Notes: generated by a model from the sequence alone, not told the origin. DNA of 64,000 nt from Eupeodes corollae (GCF_945859685.1 NC_079149.1:82141073-82205072); one strand, 5' to 3'. Positions 1 through 11,850 are shown, numbered from the stretch's first letter. Made by a program: numbers and translations.

Positions 1-866
1 ACTGTATTATGTTATAGCTTGCTCTCGAGTATGAATAAGCCATTACATTGTTTTGCTTAAACCATTTCGCAAAAATTAAAAATGTCATAGCTTCAAAAAC
101 AATTTTATCAACATTTTGTTGAACCCAATTAATTGCCCAATAAAATAACGTCAAAATATTTTTAAAAAAATTTCAGAAGAAAATGTCACAGCGCCTAAAA
201 GCAATGTCATAGTGCCTTAATGAATTTTTAAATATCATAACACCCAAATTACTATTTGAGATATCTATCGGCCAAAAGATGTCATGCTTTTCAAAATTTG
301 GGCGTTCTGGACAAAATGTGTGTTTATTTTGGGCACTAATACATTTGTAGTTTTAAATTTGATCGCCCAAAAACTAAACATTAAACGAACAAAATGTCAG
401 ATCATCAAACAACCTTAAGAAAATGAAAATTTTCAAATTTGAAAACGAAATAGTTTGCCTACAGTGTCTATAAAGTGTAAGTTCATTAATGTAAAAATGC
501 AGCAGTAATGAAAGATTTGCGTTCATAAATGTAAATACACTGCATTACTGCAGTCGGTAACTCTGTTCGAAAAAACAGTCTAACAGCTGACACTCATTTT
601 GTTTCTGTTGCCGCTCTGCAGGAAAATGTCAGAAGAAGATGAGTATGTAAAATAATTGAATATTTACTAAATTTTTGGCAAAAATTGATTTGTTATTAAT
701 GAGTTGAAATATAATATTTATACTTCATAGAAATTAATGAATTTTGTTAAGACACTAAAAAACCAAAGCACGCGTAACTCAAAGAAAAAACTTTATTATT
801 TTTGTCATACTTTTTTAATAGGCGCCTAATTTGATGACATTTATGAACTGGTTTTTGATATTGTAC
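1..866. other. AT-rich non-coding DNA with a recurring motif
   Basis: No convincing gene. A loose motif, AATGTCAYA or close variants, recurs near 81, 182, 202, 231, 280 and 395, and the same motif returns at 3810-3850, so this may be one old dispersed repeat. An inverted repeat built on CTGCAGTAATG lies near 500-552. A possible short coding start at 626 is treated as a finding only. Confidence 0.4.
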
Positions 867-2060
867 AGGGTGTCCCACGGGAACCGGAACAAAAACAAAT
901 GAATGTAACTCCAAAAGTTAAGATCTTAAATTTTTTTAATTAATATATCAGAAGGTAGGGAATTAAATGCCATTTAAAGTTTTAAAAATAACGTCGGACA
1001 AATGGTGCAAATCTTGTTCGTAACAGGTGGCAAGTCCGTCCAAGAAGTTTCGGTGGACCCGCTCCTGTAGGTCTTGTTCAATTGACGCAACTCCAGACGT
1101 TATTGCTTCCTTCAACGCTTCCAAAGTGGGTGTTTTCGACTCTTAAACGCGTGATTTTAGGTATCCCCAAAGGAAAAAGTCACACGTCGTCAAGTCAGGG
1201 GACCTCGGGTCCATGGCACGTCCCCAGAGCGTGACACAAGGCGGTTGGGGAACATCTCGCGCAAGAAGGCGATTGTAGTTCTGGAAGAGTGAGGGGGGTC
1301 CCCATCTTGCTGAAACCAAACATCTGCTTGGTTGACAATTCGTCTTCTTCTGCGTAATTGAGGTCTCAAAAAGTTATTTATCATGTCCATGTAGCGGATA
1401 GAATTGACGGTGACGGTGTTTCCTTCTTCTTCAAAAAAATAGGGACCGATGATAAATTTTCTTGACATTGCACATCACGCAGTTACTTTAGGGCTATGCA
1501 GTGGTCGTCCATGGAGTCGTTGAGGTTCTCAGGGGCATAATAGCGGCAGTTCTGTCAATTAACAGAACCATTGAGACGGAAGTGCGCGCCTCATCGCTCA
1601 TGAGCAGCAACATATCGTCATTCACTTAAAACAACGATACCATCTTCAATGCGAATGAAGAAGGTTGTGCGTAATCAGTAGGTTGCAACTTCTGAACGAT
1701 TGCCAGCTTGTACCCATAAAACTTTAAATTATGCTTGATAATTCGACTCACTGAAGAGATGAAATGTGCAGTGATTGAGCTCGCTTGCTCACGGAACGGC
1801 CAGGGCTCTGGAGAACAGCTACCCTCACTCGTTCAACGTTTTGTTCAGTTGCAGCTGTCCGTACAGGGCCAGGTGGTTTCTTTTTTATTACACTGCCCGT
1901 ACTCCGAAAAGAAGTTACCCATGTCATAATTGTCTTTCTTGAAGGAAGAGTACCGTGACGTCCAATGTTGAATCTTAGGAAAGAATTAGGAAAGCCCGCT
2001 GCACTGCCACCACCGATTCATTGTTTTTAATAAATTCCTCCAGTGCTAAAACACGATGAA
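867..2060 (-). pseudogene. Decayed mariner-like (DD41D type) transposase
   Basis: Read on the minus strand, this stretch encodes pieces of a mariner/IS630 transposase. The readable block at 1190-1468 holds GPYFF, then VWFQQDGDPPH, which contains the second catalytic Asp. After a frame break, LTTCDFFLWGYLK (about 1140-1190) supplies the third Asp, roughly 41 residues away. N-terminal helix-turn-helix-like sequence can be followed back to about 2040 through several stops and shifts. The left edge near 867 begins CAGGGTGTCCCACGGG, which may be the terminal repeat. It is more diverged than the intact element at 13329, so it is probably a different subfamily. It cannot make protein. Confidence 0.7.
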
Positions 2061-2167
2061 AACTTCTAATAAGAAACTAAATTATTTTATTCAAAATAAC
2101 AGAAAATAAGTAGTATCGATTTTTTACCATTAGCTTTGTCACGGTAAAAACCGTTTTTAAAATATAT

Positions 2168-3612
2168 GGCTGTTCATAAAAATAGCAGTGCATGACAGAG
2201 TACTGGACTTATTACTTAAGAAGTAAGAAAACTGTAATAAGTTATATAAAAGTATACAAATAATGTTAGCTTACAATTAGTACTTTGTTAAATAACTATT
2301 TTTTTTATGACTGCTTCACATCTACGTGGCATCGAGTCCACTAAAACCTGACACAACTGGATTGGTATTGCGTTCCACCAGTCACGCACTGCTTCCCATA
2401 ATTCTTTAGAATTCTTGGGTTTTGATTTATGAAATACGTTTTTAACATCCCTCCACAAATTTTCGAAAGGGTTAAATTCGAGGGATTGAGCGGGCCACTC
2501 CATAACGGATAACTTCTTCTGCGCAAACTATGATTTTGCATTTTTTGACGTATGCTTTATGTCATAGTATTGTTGATATACCCACACCAACGGCATTTCC
2601 TCTTCAGCATAGGGTAACCTAAGCTCCTCGATCATTTTCACATACTCGGTTGAATCAAGTATTGATAGGTTGAATTGTAGTATGAGAAACAAACCCATAT
2701 CATAATTTTTCCTCCACCATTCTTTTCTGTTTTTATAGTGTACCGTGCACCGTTTGCTGCAGTTTGGGGTCTTCTCACATATTCTTGACGACCCTTGGAA
2801 CCAAAAAGGACGACTTTACTTTCATCTCTCCACAGAACATTACTCTATTTCTCTTTTGCAAATTCTCTATGCACTTCGGCAAACTCCATTCTCTTTGCCA
2901 CATGCCTTTTCGTCAAGAATGGTACCTTGCGTGGACTTTGGGCTGGTAACTTCGCTTCAAAAGACGTCTTCGTATTGTGACAGCGCTCACACGCAGTCAA
3001 AGTTTATTTCTTATTTTTTAAGAGCCTATATGGTAGGGATCTGTTTTGTTAGCTGAACAATTTTTCTGTCAGTTATTTCAGTATTCATCCTTTTTGGGCC
3101 TCGCGTTTTCGGTTTATTTTGCCATTTTAAGGCATTACTATCCATTTTTGCTGAGCAGCCTAGGATGTCTTGAATATTTTGGTAGGTTTTTCACTCCAAA
3201 CGCAGTTTTCGAATTTTTTCGGTGCAAAGTCTTGACCGTCCCATTGTTTATTTTTGAGCTAATATTTATTAATTTTTTATATGCTAGTATGTTACAAATA
3301 CTTTAAACTTTAAATAGTGAAATATTTACTTATCGAAAAATAAACAAAATTGAATTTTTAACTCTTTTTACTTATAAAATCAAGAGCACTGCTATTTTTA
3401 TGAACACTCTATATCCAGAGAGTTTAAAATAATGTGTGTTCACTAGGAGAAGTAGAGTATAACTTCTAGTTAAAAGTCTCTGATATGAAAACGAAAGACC
3501 GTTAGATGCAAGTAACATGTTACATGTTAATTTTTTTTTGTAAGAATTTCCTTCGTTAAAATAATTGACAATCTAATAAAATGTGACCAGCACTGCTATT
3601 TTTATGCACACA
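2168..3612 (-). mobile_element. Tc1-like element, defective, with repeated terminal motif
   Basis: The ends carry an inverted motif: ATAAAAATAGCAGTGC at about 2176-2191 and its complement at about 3387-3402, with a second complementary copy at about 3588-3602. Two copies on one side suggest the inverted-repeat/direct-repeat end structure of some Tc1 families, with the matching inner left copy lost. Minus-strand sequence at 2288-2503 is a Tc1 transposase C-terminus (NPFENLWRDVK followed by a SMPRRCEAVIKK-type end). The Glu of NPFEN would be the E of DD34E. Upstream coding sequence (2510-3000) is broken by stops. Non-functional. Confidence 0.7.
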
Positions 3613-3654
3613 ACTATGTATACCTCACTGTCAATAAGCGTCTCAGAGCCCCTA

Positions 3655-4240
3655 ACTACCCAACATTTTTGTTCGGGGTTTGTGACTTTTTCTTAGTGAT
3701 CCTTTTTCGACGTTTTCTTTTTGGGGCTTTATGTCTGTTTATGATTTGAGTTATATGTCGTTGGGTGATACGATTTAAGAAGCGATAGAAATCATAATCG
3801 TCGCAATGCCTAAAATTAATGTCACAAAGTCCGACCCCAATGTCATCAACCCCAAATTCAAAATTAAAAATTCTTTTGGGCAAAGTGACAACTAAAAATT
3901 GGGGCGTTATTTTTTGGCGATTAATTTTTCCTTTTTGGGTTTTGTGACCAATTTTGGGCTTATCTGAAAAACATTAATATATTAAATTTGAGAAACATTT
4001 ATCAAAAAACTTTTGAAATCACATTTTATTTACATTAACAACATTTTAAAAGTAAATTTCTGTAAATTCAGACTCATTTTTGCATTGCAATATTTTCTTT
4101 TCAACTTTAACACTCATATATTTGGAAATAATAAAGCTTTGCAAAATCATTTTCTCATATACATATTTGCATCTATAACTTGTTTAAAATCACCACACAA
4201 TTAATCTAACCAAATTCTTTATTATATTTCTTCTTTTTTT
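3655..4240. other. Intergenic or intronic non-coding DNA
   Basis: No gene seen. It contains two further copies of the AATGTCAYA-like motif (3810-3850) and GGGC/GCCC-rich islands around 3840-3960, resembling those at 250-370. It ends in the pyrimidine tract that precedes the Ig-gene exon at 4254. Confidence 0.35.
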
Positions 4241-4253
4241 TTTATAATGGAAG

Positions 4254-4528
4254 CCTTCATCAAAAGGACTAATCGATGAAAAATATGAAGTTTCAAACGA
4301 TGTAAACTACAAATATAGTGCGATCAGATTCCCTGAGCCTACAAACAATATTTCTGGCGACTACAGTTGTATGGTTACAATGAATTCAACTCAGACCATT
4401 CATATTCATCTTCAGATAGTTGATGTTAGCCAATTAAATTTTAAACTCGATTATGAAACTTCAAGCAACGAAACCCTTGTGACATGTGCAGTTGAAAACG
4501 TTTATCCCAAACCATCTCTGCTAATAAC
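4254..4528 (+). CDS. Ig gene, penultimate exon
   Basis: It encodes the distal half of an Ig domain and the first strand region of the next. It starts in phase 0 at CCT and leaves two bases (AC) for the next exon. Codon use and the lack of stops over 275 nt contrast with the decayed surroundings. Confidence 0.75.
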
Positions 4529-7500
4529 GTAAGTACACTTTGATTTATTATATCTAAACACATTTGTTTCTACATATATACAGTGCATCATTGGTACACC
4601 AAGCTTTTTAAACTTTGAAGCTTTTCAGGTTTAAAGAACAAATATTGAAGTTGGAAAAAACATATTTTTCCAGGACAAAATTATTGGTGAAGTATGTTTG
4701 TCTTAAAATAATTACAGCTTTCAGACATTTCTGTCCGCCAAATTAAAAGTTTTGTTTGTCTGGATATCACTAGTTAATAGTTATATTGAAAAAAATATAG
4801 GGAACATTTTTAAAAGCTTTAGGAAAGTTAAAAAAAAAAAACACATACAATTCAGAACAATTCATGAAATCTTTATTTGAAGAGGTTTCTTCTATCGTCA
4901 ATGAACTCAAGAATGGCAAAGCAGCTGGATCGGATAGGATACCTGTAGAATTTTACAAGTACGGATCGAATAATCTCATTCAGACGCTAACCGGTCAATT
5001 AACAGCGTCATGGAAAATGGTGTAATACCTGAACAGTTTAAGGAAGCTTTAGTGTTCCCCATTTAAAAGAAAGGTTGTGCAATGAATCCTGCGAACTACA
5101 GAGGTATTTCCTTTCTAAATGCCCCTATAAAATGTTCACCTCAGCACTTCAGAATCGGCTCAAAATGTGGATTTCATCAAAAAAATCTCTTAAGTGAATT
5201 TTAGGCGGGCATCAGATCGGGCTACTCTACTATTGATCACATTTTCGTGTTCAAAAGTATTGCTGACTCATACTTTGCAAGAAGTAAGAAGTTGTATGTC
5301 ATCTTCTTGGATTTTAGAACAGCGTTCAACACCGTAGACCGGGATACCCTAATGTACAAGCTGTACGGGCTTGGAATGTCCTTAAAATTTGGTCAACTCA
5401 TTCAAACTATCTATCGAGATATGAAATCGTCAGTTTGGAATGGTGCTAATAGATCAGAGTGGTTTGCAACCAAAACAGGAGTCAGACAAGGCTGTCCTCT
5501 TAGCCCCCATCTATTTGCACTTTTTATAAACGACTTGGTCTATTGTCCCTTCTTTTTGCAGATGATGTAGAGATGATGGCAACCTCACCTGAAACTCTAC
5601 AGTTATTGTTAAATAACCTCCAATAATTCTGTAAGTTGTGGAATCTTATGGTTAATCCGGATAAGACCAAAGTTATAGTAATTCGAAAGGGAGGAGGCAG
5701 AACTAGGGCAAACGAGAAATGGTTTTACGAAGGGAATACTGTTGAGCTTGTAAAAGAATACAAATATCTTGGTGTACTATTCACACAAAATGTGACTATT
5801 CACACAAATGGTGAAAATGGATTAGCATTTAAAAGATAAATTATCTAAGGCGAAAATTGCAATAAAGGCTACTTGGAAAAATTGCTTCAACAACAAATTC
5901 ATAAGGCACAGTAGTAAATATCGGGTATTTAAAATTGTAGCGGAATCAATCATATTTAATGCTGCACAGGTATGGGGAGGTTCAGAATATGAATCGGTTA
6001 GAAACTTTTAAGGTACTACCTGAAACGAGCATTTCATCTCCCCCCCAACGCACCGAACTATGTGCTTATGATTGAGATTGGATTGCATCCGTTACTAATT
6101 AAAACACTCAAACTACAAGTTGTTCTCCGTGTCATGCAATTGCCTGATCACCGGCTCCCTAAGATGGTTGCCATTCAAGTCGTGCGAAGCAAAAGAGGAT
6201 TTTTTAAAGAATGGGAATGTTTAGCTGAAAAGTGTGGATTTGTACTTGATATAAATATAGATGATCCAAGTACTGCGAGACCCTTATTGTACGATCTTAT
6301 AAAAAAGTAGACCTTAGATATGGGAAAGCACGAAGAAGAAAAAGCAGGATCTCTTTACCGAACTATATATAATCGCCTGGATTACACTTTCAACGAAAAC
6401 AACTACTTCAAAGATGAAAATAATACAAGCATAATTTCAATGATGTTCCGATTACGAGGCGAATTGCAATTGCTGCAACTCAATTACATACCACATAGAA
6501 GTGAATAACCGATTTTATGCGATTTATGCAACCGACGAGAACATGAAGACATCATTCATTTCTTGGGAATGCGTCCAGTTTTGCGTGAAATAAGAAGAAA
6601 CTTATTTGGAAATTGTACCTTAACCGAAGAATATTGTATTTTCTTATTAAATCAAATGAATGTTGATTTATTCTATGATTTTCTAAAAACTGCTCTTACA
6701 TATAGGAACAGAATTAAAAACGTTGATTTTTGAAATTAGAACTTGCCTACAGTTAAAAAAAATATGCAAACGGAATCTTAAACCTTAAATAAAATAAAAA
6801 CTGAACTATTAAATTAAAAATGTAATTTTATCAAACACATATATATAGAGTTTATATTGGATTGTCAATCTGACAGACGGCAAATGTCGTGCTCAAACGA
6901 TTTTATGTATCTTAAATATTGTATTCAATCTCTAAAAAGAAAAAAATATGAACCAATCAAAATTTAATCTAAATCTAAAATCTAAATCTTTATTTGAATC
7001 GATGGACCGTACGTCCATATAATTTAATTTTTGAAGATTATTTCATGCAAATGTTGACCTTGACTACGCCTCAAATGGTCCATCCGCTTAGTCCAATTTT
7101 GTCATACTCTCTCCAACATTTCAGCCAGTATCTCACGCGTCAATTGAAGCGAGCTTGTCTGTATAGACATGAGCATTAACATAGCCCCACAAAAAATAGT
7201 CTAAGGGCGTTAAATCGCACGATCTAGGCGGCCAATTGATCTTTGAAGAAGTGCGGTCCAACGATGCCACCAGCCTATAAACCGCACCAAACTGAGACTT
7301 TTTCTGAATGTATTGGTAACTGTTGCAATGCTTCTGGCTGATATTCACTCCAAAATCGACAATTCTGTTTATTTGAGCCAAAAATGAGCTTCGGATTGTA
7401 CGGAAAGTAAAAGTTAACCCACAAATAACATTAACTGAAATAGCTACTGAAGTAAACCTAGAATTTGGGAAATCAGTTCAACCTATGACAATAAGAATTG

Positions 7501-10500
7501 TATTCCATGAAGCTGAATAAAACGCACGTTGTTTCTAGGCGTAAGACAATGATTTCGCCAATTAACCAGAAAAAACGTTTGAAATATGCCTTTGGTTTTC
7601 ATATAACAATTCACATGTGCTTCCACACCCATCACAGTCCCCGGATCACAGTCCAATTGAGCGTTTATGGAAAGACTTGGATAGACGCGTTAAAAAGCGT
7701 GTGATATCTAATAAAGCTCAACTCAAACAAGCATAGATAGAGGAATGGGAATTACATGTCATTTTTCTACCCCAGCCGCAGAAAAACAACCCCAAACCAT
7801 CACTGATCCGCCCCCATGCTTGACAGTTGCTACAGTATTTTCCGGAAGTAGCTGCGTATTGGGTTTCCGCCAAACCATTTGTCGTCCATCTGAGCCAGAT
7901 TTATTGACCTTTGACTCATCGGTAAAATTACGTTTTTTCAATGGTCGAAATCCTCTTTTGCGAAATTTAGCCGTTTCAACCTGTTCACAGAACTTATAAA
8001 AGGTTTTTTCTGGCAACTCTACCGTCAAAACCGTGATGGCGAATGCAGTTTCTCAACGTCTCGGTAGAAAACTGTTTGTTAAGTTCCTCTCGCAACTTTT
8101 CAGCAAGTTTTAGTGCACTTATATGGGGATTTTTCTTGATTTCGCGCATTATAAGGCGTTAATCATGCGAGTTGAAAATTTCGCGTGTGGTGTTTCTTGG
8201 CATATTTTCGGTTCGATTTTCCGAACGATACCTTTTTACGATTGATTAGGTAGTTAAATTTGATCTGCCTACAAGGTCCGATACTTCTTTTAATGATTTA
8301 CCATCATTATGGTACTTTATTATCATTTTCCTCAGTTCAACCGATGTTTCCCATTGTTTTCTCCCCATTTTTTAAAATGTTTACTTTTTTTATAAATTGA
8401 AGACACACAGTCGAATTATGAAAACAATAAAATAATGAAAATATTTTTGACATTTTTTTAACGGTAAAGAAAACACTGTACGAACATGAATTTGATGTGA
8501 GTTCTTAGTAGAATAATTTTAGATGACCAATAACGTTGGTAATACTTAATTTTTTATGAATTGTATAAATGAAGTTAATGCTTAAGAAAAATTAGCAATT
8601 CAAATTTATTGAATGAAAATGTAATTTTAGATAAAAATTATATTTGTATTAAATAGAATAGAGGGTACGAATATGAATTTGATTGACTGTATGTAAGGTA
8701 AAATGAAAATAAAATAAAACTCAAATTAAATTTGACCAGAACTTCATGTTTTTATAATAAAAAAATAAGTTTGTTCGAAAAAATTAGTGAAATTAACGAA
8801 ACAACCGACTTTAAAAACTGTAGCAATATCATGAAGCCATTGGCTTCGATGTGGCTTTGGACCTCAAAGGATGCTTACCCTCGACCACGGCTGAAAAAAA
8901 ATCTGTCAGACGGTTAAATTTCATAATGGTGCATAAATCTACACGTTCATTTAATGGAATTTTGGTTATCACTCCATTCCCAAAATATGCTCCCGGCTCT
9001 TGCTTGAAACAATAACTGTCGAAATATTAGATCACTGTAAAATTTGATAATTCTTTTCGGCGTAAACATAGAAGTCGAAAAGCTGTCTGCTCTTCTTCAG
9101 ATCCATGCAGCTTGTGAAGAAGCATACGTATCTATTAGGCAGTGTCAAGTTATTGTGCCTATATGTTTGTATAGCTATTGTGCAATCCCCCATGAGATTT
9201 GTTGCTTTGAGCCTTTAACATCAAACTTTGTGCAAATAAGTGTTAGCAGGCAAGCCGCTCCCTCACTTTTCGATGATCTGTGAAGTATAACTAATGTAAT
9301 TATTCAAAACTAGCTGACCCGGCAGACTTCGTACTGCCTCAATCGATTAATAAAAGACCTAAACTTTTGCATACATTAATTTCAAAACAAACAAAACTTA
9401 TTGAATAAAAAAGCATTTTTTTAATGAAGCATGAAGTTTTATTATTATTTTCGACACATCATGTTGCCTACTTAAAAAATAAAGTCTTCCTAAAATACTG
9501 GCTATTTATAAGGTTAAATTTATATTACCAGACACACTGTTATGATACAGTTTGTTAATCAATTTAAAGTTTTCTCATAAACTATATTTTTTGTTTTGTT
9601 TTGTGGTGCGTAAATAAACAAAGAAGGTGGTTTTCCGACGCGCGAACACGCGACGTATAATTTTCCATGCGCGAAAAAGGGAAACTCCAAGTTTATTGCG
9701 CAAACTTCTTAAGACTGTCCTTGCGATTTATTTATTGTCATCGCAAAGGCCAGACGTACTGGAAATTGTAAGCGTTTATAATCGAATCGTAAATCCGTTG
9801 GAATTATCGGTATTCGCGGGATCAAGACACCCTCTCCTTTGTATTGTTGACTCAATGACGTTATTCAGCTTTTTCACAGCCAGTCTTGTTCCATTCGAGG
9901 TTGAATAATGTTACGCAGCATGATGACAACTGATCTTACTTTTAACTGCAAATTGTGAGGTGGTAATCCAGACAATTCCAGTGAATTTAAAAGCTCCTTG
10001 GGAAAGTTGACTACGTCGTGCTGGTTCATAAAAGTGTCGACTTATTTGAAGGAAACCAACTGTCCCGGAAGAAAATTCTGAATGGTCGCATGGAGATCCT
10101 TGACTTTTATTTTTCGCTGCCAAGATTGCTCGTTCACCCCGCCAATTATGGTTATTGAACTTTTGCACTATATCTGGGAAAACACGCTGAATAAACTCCT
10201 TTTTAAAATCTGTGAAGTGACAGAAATCTGTGGGTAATGTGATGAATCCGGTCGAGCTGTCCATTGCAACTTTTTATTTCCAATATCTAACAACTGCTTC
10301 GCAAACACATTTGCAGTTTCATCATGTTGCAAAAATACTCGCATGTTAGTTGGTAATTGGAGTGTCTTTACGTACTGCTCAAATTGGATGATTGTAGGCA
10401 TGTATGCAAGAAAATCAAACGACTACAGAATAATGCCCCACCAAAAATATTTTAGTTGTCACGAAGATCGTTCAATGTTCTGTACAGCGCCTCCAATGAC

Positions 10501-11850
10501 CTCTTATGAGCCATTGTGCATTCATCCATAACAATTTTAATTTGCATACCTGTAGAATCTTGGCCATTGCGCTATTTTTGGCGATGTTGCAAATAGGTGT
10601 TTCGGTGATTTGCATGTTTAATGGTGATTTCAAGGAAGAATGCGTATTTCGTCCGTCTTCTAGCAGAGCCGCAGCTATTCCAGATGACGTTAACGCAACA
10701 TTATTTTGCAATCTGATCCTCGCCAAAAGCAATGAAATAAGAACGTTTTTCCTGTTGCTCCCGGTTCCTCCGGGAGCATCAAAGAAACATTAGAGCACAC
10801 TAAGGCTATTTTCATAGATATGAATTAATTTGAAATTTATGCAGCGGTAATAAATTGCAAATTGACTCTTTGCCGTTACGAACACACCTAAATTGCTTAG
10901 ACAACAGTGAGTGATTATAATTTGATATGACCTTTATTGAACAGCAATAAAGTTCAAATTGACTCTAGAAAACGTTTGTGTGGGAAATGGAAAAGGGCTG
11001 CTTTTAGGGTTTTCCTGGAAGTTATTCGATTTTTTCTCGCCTTTTAAACCATCAACGTAATAAATAAGCGATAACAATCACTTAATTTACGTGGTCCAGA
11101 TAGTGTGCCGAGAATACCGCCACGTAACACCGATTAATGAGGGAGAAGCCTTATTTTATATGAAACTAAGGGTATACCGATATTATTTTGAATAAGCTGC
11201 CGAAAATAGAGAAGTTCTATTTTTCCTGGAATGTTTCTTTGTACCGGAATTTTGATTGTCTGAAAATGGAAACGACGGCACAAATTAAATTCAAGGTATT
11301 CAAGTCAATTCTGCAAAACCCGTCAATTGTCTTGTTCTAACTTTCTAAATACATATAAAGTCCCTTGCATCATGTAAAAGTGCCCATTGAATAATTGTGG
11401 TAATAATTGTATTTAATTGTTGATTTATATTTAAGTTTTCTTTGAGTCAAAACTATTGACAGGATTCATTAAATGTTTTTTTACACTTTTAATATTCACA
11501 ACCAAAAGCAACAATAAGCTTTGGTTTTCATTCAGAATAAATACTGTAAACAGAATCCTTATTGTTAAATGTTTTCTATTAATTTTTTTTTATTTAACAG
11601 GAGCGAAGACGATGACATAAACTTCACCAAAATCTGGGAGAAATATGATCCGGAAATCAATGGTTACTTCAATGCCACTTCCGTTGTATCTGCCAGCCAG
11701 TTTGATACTAACGATGAAATAACTTGTACGCTATCTTTTCTTGGAAGTGAATATAATAAAACTCAAACCTTGACATCCTCAGCTGCAATCATCAAAAGCA
11801 CCGCATTGATTTTGACAACAGTACTTGTGTTGCTTTTAAATGTGTATTAA
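4254..11850 (+). CDS. Ig-domain membrane or GPI-anchored protein, last two exons (5' end missing)
   Basis: Two exons, 4254-4528 and 11601-11850, join in phase (275 + 250 nt = 174 codons plus TAA). The first follows a pyrimidine-rich acceptor ending AG at 4253 and ends at a GTAAGT donor at 4529. The second follows TTTAACAG. The protein shows the end of one Ig domain (SGDYSC, F-strand Cys), then a second domain with Cys in LVTCAVEN and EITCTLSF. It has about six N-glycosylation sequons and a hydrophobic tail (ALILTTVLVLLLNVY) ending at the stop, which fits a GPI signal or a tail-less membrane anchor. The B-strand Cys of the first domain and the signal peptide are missing, so upstream exons should lie left of 4254 or outside the window. 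I do not recognise the family; a beat-like cell-surface protein is one guess. The intron is packed with transposon remnants. Confidence 0.78.
4860..6745 (+). pseudogene. Non-LTR retrotransposon (LINE) reverse transcriptase remnant
   Basis: Sequence in several frames reads as a LINE polymerase in order. The fingers region (NELKNGKAAGSDRIP) is near 4900. Motif A region FLDFRTAFNTVDRD is near 5310. GVRQGCPLSPHLFALFINDL is near 5480, followed by a broken FADDV site near 5560. NPDKTKVIVIRKGG is near 5655 and a thumb region with KYLGVLF near 5762. A C-terminal Cys/His stretch is near 6520-6570. Several stops and shifts separate these blocks. It belongs to the same general type as the minus-strand LINE at 18968-21745, which shares RSTSDQIF-like and FRSAFN-like blocks. 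It sits inside the intron of the Ig gene in the same orientation. The clade is not resolved. Confidence 0.75.
6994..7400 (-). pseudogene. DD41D mariner transposase C-terminal fragment
   Basis: The minus strand reads INWPPRSCDLTPLDYFLWGYV, nearly the same signature as the intact transposase at 13442, including the third catalytic Asp. The sequence then runs out in an AY-LD-L-like tail toward 7000. The N-terminal two thirds are absent, and sequence 5' of PPRSC is only weakly similar. This is a truncated, dead copy of the same or a sister subfamily. Confidence 0.7.
7636..8695. pseudogene. Tc1-like transposase, internally inverted
   Basis: From 8372 down to 7759, the minus strand reads as a Tc1/Bari-like transposase. 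It starts MGRKQWETSVELRK, has a helix-turn-helix region (KSLKEVSDLVG), then TDESKVN with the first catalytic acidic residue, then KHGGGSVMVWGCFSAAG. The C-terminal part (SPDHSPIERLWKDLDRRV, with the catalytic Glu) lies on the opposite strand at about 7640-7735. The element has therefore been broken and half-inverted. Beyond the start codon, GTACGAAYATGAATTTGAT occurs twice (about 8480 and 8667) in the same direction, which looks like the repeated binding sites of an inverted-repeat/direct-repeat end. Confidence 0.68.
8700..9309. other. Unassigned sequence inside the Ig-gene intron
   Basis: The open stretches here are short and resemble no family I recognise. The block at 9044-9283 has relatively even composition, with the readable protein-like stretch LSALLQIHAACEEAYVSI, and could be transposon-derived, but nothing supports a call. 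Confidence 0.3.
9310..10800 (-). mobile_element. Helitron remnant: 3' end and helicase domain
   Basis: On the minus strand the region reads as a Helitron (PIF1-type) helicase. There is a Walker A area with DAPGGTG (about 10755-10785) disturbed by a small frameshifting insertion. TSSGIAAALLEDGR follows near 10670. A Walker B-like IVMDECTMAHKRSLEA near 10520 is readable after a frame change. Then come LPTNMRVFLQHDETANVFA (about 10320), TLPTDFCHF and IFPDIVQKFNN (about 10200), and a C-terminal NGTRLAVK- and INKSQGQ-type region in broken frames. The element ends at 9310 with CTAG preceded by CCGGGTCAG; the next minus-strand base is T. This matches the CTRR end and A/T insertion site of Helitrons. 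The Rep nickase part and the 5' end are not visible. Confidence 0.78.
10800..11600. other. Non-coding end of the Ig-gene intron
   Basis: No coding content is recognised. It may include further Helitron DNA around 10860-11170. It ends with the T-rich tract and CAG acceptor in front of the exon at 11601. Confidence 0.35.
11601..11850 (+). CDS. Ig gene, terminal exon
   Basis: It begins G|AGC after the acceptor TTTAACAG and carries the F-strand Cys (EITCTLSF), sequons NFT, NAT and NKT, the hydrophobic tail and the TAA at 11848-11850. An AATAAA follows 44 bases later. Confidence 0.78.

Noticed and set aside
2745..3306. Several overlapping plus-strand ORFs
   Set aside because: They are complements of a decayed Tc1 transposase read on the minus strand; none resembles a protein family.
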